The notes below the pieces were generated by a model. That model was given only the letters and a program-made list of their open reading frames with translations. It was not told where the DNA came from and did not search any database. A program made the translations under genes and the position numbers. This document shows positions 59,414 to 64,000 of a stretch of 64,000 nucleotides of DNA, in pieces. The DNA is taken from NCBI RefSeq assembly GCF_020520425.1, contig NC_079491.1, positions 24,667,449 through 24,731,448 of the forward strand, in the 5' to 3' direction. This stretch comes from Spinacia oleracea. Lineage: Eukaryota > Streptophyta > Magnoliopsida > Caryophyllales > Amaranthaceae. Numbering within the stretch: the first letter of the stretch is position 1; each line of letters opens with the position of its first letter.

Positions 59414-59937
59414 GTCATTAAACAATATCGTTAACAAACAAAACCTTGGAATGTATAATAGATTGCTCTGCTAAGGTAACATTGTTACGAACTTGTCATA
59501 ATTGGTTCTTTTGTCACGGTACACAAGCTTCTAGATCTATCATGAAGTCTCATCTAGTCATTTTACTCTGCATCGCAAAACAATGAAACACCCATTTTAT
59601 TTCACATTTCTCCTCCCTTTACCTCCACTAAATTTAATTACCCTAAAAATGGGAAAATATATCTTTTTATATTTTACTTTATTTATTTTTTTCTTTTTTA
59701 GCGGCATCCATTTTCCAAGCTGCCAGATTAAACACAAAACACCAAATCACACTCACTCAATACAAACACAATTACCAAATCCACTCTGTTTTCTTCTTCT
59801 TCTTCTTCTTCTTATTCTTTTTTCTCTCTCCTCCCTTTCCTTTCCTTCCACTTCACCCCAAAAATTCAAAGAATCTGAATTCCAACATTTAAAGAATCTG
59901 AATTTCAACAATTCAATTCATTCCAATTGATCAATAA

Positions 59938-61552
59938 ATGTCGAATTTCCAAGGTTTAGAATTGGAAAAAAGGCACACGCCGGAAAATGACATGGAGAGA
60001 GGACCTCCCACGACGGAAGCTGGCGGAACAGAGGTCGGTGTTGGGTCAGTTCTCCGGCGATGGAAGAGAGATGATTTTATCAGAAAAGGGTCATTGGCTT
60101 TGAGAGCTTTGGCTTTTGTGTTTTCATTACTCTCCTTTATTATCATGGCGAGTAACAATCATGGTGGCGGGAAAGAATTCGGGGATTATGAAGAATATAG
60201 GTAATACGGGTTTTTTTCGATTTTGACAATAGAATTAGTTTTTTTATTATTATCTTGTTGAATTGGGGTTTTAATTATTTAATTAATTTGGGATGTTTAT
60301 CGGAAATGCAGGTATTTGTTGGCAATAGCAATATTATCGTCCATATATACAGGATTGCAATGTTTTAGACATGTTCATCAATTATCCAGTGGGAAACAAT
60401 TTGTTGATCTCAAGACTTCAGCTTTGATTGATTTTGTTGGAGATCAGGTCGGTTTCTTTTCCCAATTTTCTAAATGTAACTTTTTCAGTTCTTGGATAGA
60501 GTGTAGAATGGATAATTCTAGAAGAATCTTTGTCCCTTTGTTTTCACTTTTCTTGATTGTCTTATGTTCCATGTACATTAACACTTTTATAGTATAAGAC
60601 TATAAGGATGTACTTTTCGAATATACGCCTAGCTATAAGTACACCCGCGTGTTTTGCACTACATATATTCAAGTGAAGAGTTATGAATTGTATGATCTTG
60701 CAATGTAGTTGAAGAACTTTTGGAAATTTTGGAAGGTCTTTTGATTAAAAGTGCCCTTTTAATTTGGAATGTTGAGAAATGGGAATACTTTTTGTGTAGT
60801 ATAATCTAATACTTCATGTTTTATTTTTGTACACTGTATGATGTTGGGTATAATTAAGCTATTGTACTACCTTGGAACTAAAGTTACAATGTGAAACCAA
60901 TAATATAAAAGGCGCAAATTCGAATTATGTGTAATGCAAGCACCGATTCGTCAAGGGGAGACCAAGTCTCCTTTGTATCTTGAGTTTTGTAAACATGTAT
61001 AACTAAAGAGTAAAGACCAATAGTTATGGGTTATAGTTCTTAATTTGGTGGACAAGAGTTGAAATTTTCTAAGCAAACTATGTTTATTTGTGTTAGTGTG
61101 ACATGATATTATATGTTGTTTACTAGGTCAGTGTATTTTGTTTGAAATTTTGGATTTCAAGGCTTGACTTGCTGCTAGTCGTCGTTCATGCTTTTTTGAT
61201 GGTCAACTTTGCTTAAATTAGTTAATTAAGCTTTTCAATGGAATCATTACTTACTAGTTAGTAATTTCAATGAAAAAAAGCCCATCTGGATACATTTTAG
61301 CAGGAAATTTCTTGATCTGTAGAACCTAAACTGAAATCTGAGACAAGTTTGTGTTTGCAGATAACGGCATACTTTTTACTGTCATCAGCATCTTCGGCGA
61401 TTCCTATTACAAACAGAATGCGGGAGGGAGCAGACAACATTTTCACAGATTCATCCGCAGCAGCCATAAGCATGTCTCTTCTGGCTTTCATTTCATTGGC
61501 ATGTTCAGCTGTTGTTTCATTTCATAAGCTCTCCACTCAATCATTTATATGA
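59938..61552 (+). CDS. CASPL4B: CASP-like protein, subfamily 4B (three exons)
   Basis: Exons 59938-60200, 60312-60447 and 61361-61552, all with GT..AG borders and consistent phases (the first intron splits an Arg codon, the second is phase 0), give 196 residues. A cytosolic N-terminus with VLRRWKRDD leads into four predicted membrane helices: about 52-71 (with Arg 56), 89-106, 122-145 (with the conserved Asp of FVGDQ, residue 132) and 166-187. The extracellular loop before helix 4 has PITNRMREGADNIFTDSSAA, a signature I associate with CASPL4B1 in Arabidopsis. CASP-like proteins are plasma-membrane scaffolds; the role of subfamily 4 is poorly defined. A CTT-rich leader precedes it. The WRKY gene on the other strand ends 641 bp downstream. 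Confidence 0.92.
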
Positions 61553-62193
61553 AAACTTGCTCTTATCAAATAGGATTACTAATAATGTATACATTCTTCA
61601 ACTTTATTCTTTACACACTGTATAGTCTTTGCATATCATATACTTGATTACTGAGCTCGCCTTTCTTCATTGTAAATTAGTATACCTGATTTGAGATTAG
61701 AAATGCACACCTACAGTTGTTCACTTGTCTCTGCTGAATGTTATTGTGTTTAAAGTAGTTGTAGAAAGTTAAACATCATTTCTCTTTGTTCTTGTTGTTC
61801 TGTGTTTTCTTTTCATTATTGGAAATGTCAAGGGTTGGACTGAAGTTTGTTTAAGACACGTTGACATATTCGCTTTGTTTCAGTTCTTGACCGAAATTTG
61901 TCCATGTTCCCTAATTTACAGTAAGGGTTCTTCTTGCTGTTTTGGTTAAAAAATGTAAATGCTAAAACTTTGATATTCAATTTGATGGTAATATTACAAA
62001 CCTAAATTTTCTATTGGCCTGGGAAGCTTAAAAGCAAGCTTAAGGGCCTTTTAACAAATAAACAAATTACCTAACTATGCTTATTTTGTAAAAGCTAAGA
62101 CTTATAGAGTCTGGAAGATGTGTATACTTTTTTTTTTACATGAAAGAAGTAGATGATTCTAAACCTAATTGTTAAGCGCTTTGTTTTTGAAAT
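61553..62193. other. Tail-to-tail intergenic region
   Basis: It contains the 3' untranslated regions of CASPL4B (plus) and of the WRKY gene (minus). No other feature seen. Confidence 0.6.
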
Positions 62194-63578
62194 TCAACGA
62201 AAAAAAGATTCTAACAGCATGTTGTCGATAGGCTCTTCCTTGGCTTCAGAAGGATTTCCAAACCCTGAAAACCCAAAGGTTGCAGTATTATTTTGCAGCA
62301 TCTGCAATGAAAAGGGTGCCTGGTGAGCTTCTGGTCTTGAGGTATTTGATATGTTGTTGTTGTTGTTGTTGTTGGTGTTGTTGTTGATAGGTCTTAGGCC
62401 AATTATCTGGTTAGGTTGGCTGGCTATGGCTGATGGCCTAACTGGCATCGGGACATTGTTATAGCTGGCGCTTCCACGAGCTGCAGGAACATCGTGGTTG
62501 TGCTTTCCTTCGTATGTTGTTATAACAGCCCTCATGTCATGGGATGCCCTCTCTATGTGCTTTCTTACTGGGCAACCTGTGCTCGTACATTTGTAATAGC
62601 TCCTATAAAATCCATCAATTTTAAAGATTAGAACTTTCTACTCATAATAACATCTTAGGAGGAAATTTTTATAAAGAATAACTGTGTGCTTACCTAGGAT
62701 TGGGGTTTCCCTTAACTACTTTCTGCCCATATTTTCTCCATCTATACCCATCATCAAGAATATCAATTTCACTGGTTGTCTGAACTATTACTCTTGGTTC
62801 TTTCACTGTTCTGTTTCCGTAACCTGACATCACTTCCCCTTCATTCTCTCCTTTCCTGTAATGAATCAAGAACCCGAAAATGATCAGAAACATGCATTTG
62901 CACCTCAAAAATGATACAGAAAGACAAAAACAGGAACTAGAACAAAAGAAAATAAAATGAAAAATCTTACCATCTTTTGGATTCAGGTTCATGATCATCT
63001 TCTTTAACTGATTTACTCATGGCGGAAGTCTGATCAAACTCGTCTTCCTCATCAACAGAAACAGAGGATGTCTCAGGAGTAAAGGAAGAATAATTATCAG
63101 TCTGTGACATGATAAGGGCTGTATTAGAAGAACCCTCTGAACCATCAAACCCACTGTTATTATTGTTATTATTCTGAACAGATGATCTTCTACCAGGTTG
63201 AGGCTTCGGATGGTTGTGACTTCCCTTGTACACAATCTCAGTAACATAACCTTCTGGTGATCGCTCGACTTTCTTCTTCGTAGGACAAGTTGGGTGTGAG
63301 CACTTGTAATAACTCCGAGGATTTTCGCTACCCTTGACTTGCTTCTGCCCATATTTCCTCCAACAATACCCATCTTCAGCTCTTTTCTGTGCTCGATTCA
63401 TCTGAACTGGTTGAGCATTGTACCCTCTTTGCATATTAGTACCAACATCTGTTTTTGTTGTGTTCATTTCATATGGCATGGTTTGATTAACAGTAGTAAA
63501 CTCGGATTTTGAATTGATTTGATCTTTGTTGTTAATCATCTCATTTTGCTTCTTCGGTTCATCCAAATTCCACCCTTC
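62194..63578 (-). CDS. WRKY33: Group I WRKY transcription factor (WRKY33-like), exon 1 beyond window
   Basis: Minus-strand exons 63578-62971, 62855-62694 and 62602-62194 join in phase with GT..AG borders. The first two visible borders are an acceptor at 63579 and a donor at 62970. The N-terminal WRKY domain has WRKYGQK at 63362-63342 and zinc ligands C-x4-C...H-x-H (CSHPTC ... HNH). The C-terminal domain has WRKYGQK at 62740-62720 and is split by the conserved intron after NPNPR. Linker and tail (EPESKRW, VREP-like [34 protein letters not shown]) fit WRKY33/25/26, regulators of defence and stress genes that bind W-boxes. The Ser-Pro-rich N-terminus expected for MAP-kinase control lies beyond position 64000. 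The N-terminal domain has Cys where Asn or His usually precedes WRKY. A polyasparagine tract is encoded by a trinucleotide repeat at about 62352-62386. Confidence 0.92.
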
Positions 63579-64000
63579 CTGCACATGTTTGGTTTCAGAC
63601 AAAAATGTCAGAAAAGTATCAAATCTTATTTATTTAAGTGGGAACATAGATGTTGGTGAAAATATTCGTTTTTATACAATTTCATATTTTCTAAAAATGA
63701 TTACAAAAATGGGCTTCTAGAACTAATGGCGGCTCTCAAGATTATTTAAATATTATATATCTTGGCATTTCATGCATTGACTTAGACTTGGCTTGCCTAT
63801 GCAGCGACTACTGTACAAAGTCTATTTGGTGGGCATTAAATTAAACATTCGTGTAACAGAGTCGCCTCTATTGATTGCACGGCTCTTCAATTAATCAAGT
63901 ATCTTCTCAACCAACTCATGTGGTGGATCATTATCGGATCGCGAAAATTTGTATACAATGAATGTATTGTATTATTGGCTTTAAATCCATTAAAAATCAA
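63579..64000 (-). other. First intron of the WRKY gene (partial)
   Basis: AT-rich and without coding features. The acceptor ATGTGCAG lies at its end. Exon 1 must lie further right. Confidence 0.6.

Larger units (their letters stand above)
53451..59937. other. Second copy of the duplicated spacer and CASPL4B upstream region
   Basis: Up to about 58540 it follows 47284-52230 in diverged form. Beyond that come a 7 bp minisatellite and a possible miniature element, then the CASPL4B upstream region with a CTT run (59794-59811) likely in its leader. I see no complete gene. A coding-like stretch near 55795-55915 matches nothing I know. Confidence 0.5.

Overview
The window is nuclear DNA from a flowering plant, almost certainly a eudicot. 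It has spliced plant genes (a CASP-like membrane protein and a group I WRKY factor), Stowaway and hAT miniature elements, and a dense nest of LTR retrotransposons including a Tat/Ogre-type Ty3/gypsy family. The element types would fit a repeat-rich Caryophyllales genome such as the spinach/beet group, but that placement is a low-confidence guess made without any search.

Layout. 1-6946: a Ty1/copia element on the minus strand (copia-1) whose gag-pol frame is open from 3854 to the window edge. It sits inside exon 2 of a CASP-like gene, whose remaining exon 2/exon 3 sequence lies at 6947-7467. 8266-9693: a truncated second copia (LTR, primer site, gag). 9694-45051: a large nested gypsy element of Tat/Ogre type (element A). 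A keeps gag and protease but no reverse transcriptase, carries a decayed antisense frame, and is broken up by four later events: a solo LTR (10173-11630), a minus-strand copia with a rearranged end (copia-2, 16447-26914), a shorter non-coding relative of A itself (element B, 28491-38634), and a 2.9 kb Tekay-like solo LTR (41074-43997). 45052-64000 is mostly genic: an intronless FHA-domain gene (46054-47283), a diverged tandem duplicate of about 6 kb in which the FHA copy is a pseudogene (52480-53450), a complete three-exon CASPL4B gene (59938-61552) and, tail to tail with it, a WRKY33-like gene on the minus strand whose first exon lies beyond the window.

Most interesting signal. Elements A and B share a paired-hairpin module of about 57 bp (two adjacent stems built on GCGCCCAG / CTGGGCGC). 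I find ten copies by eye. In the two LTRs that retain it, the module lies about 74 bp upstream of the LTR TATA box, and another copy lies about 83 bp upstream of a TATA box on the opposite strand that appears to drive the antisense frame. Two rearrangement breakpoints (the truncated 5' LTR of B, and the duplicated LTR-plus-flank of copia-2) fall at or inside such modules.

All comparisons were made by eye. Element boundaries are supported by TG..CA ends, target-site duplications, primer sites and polypurine tracts where stated. Lineage names within copia and gypsy are inferences.
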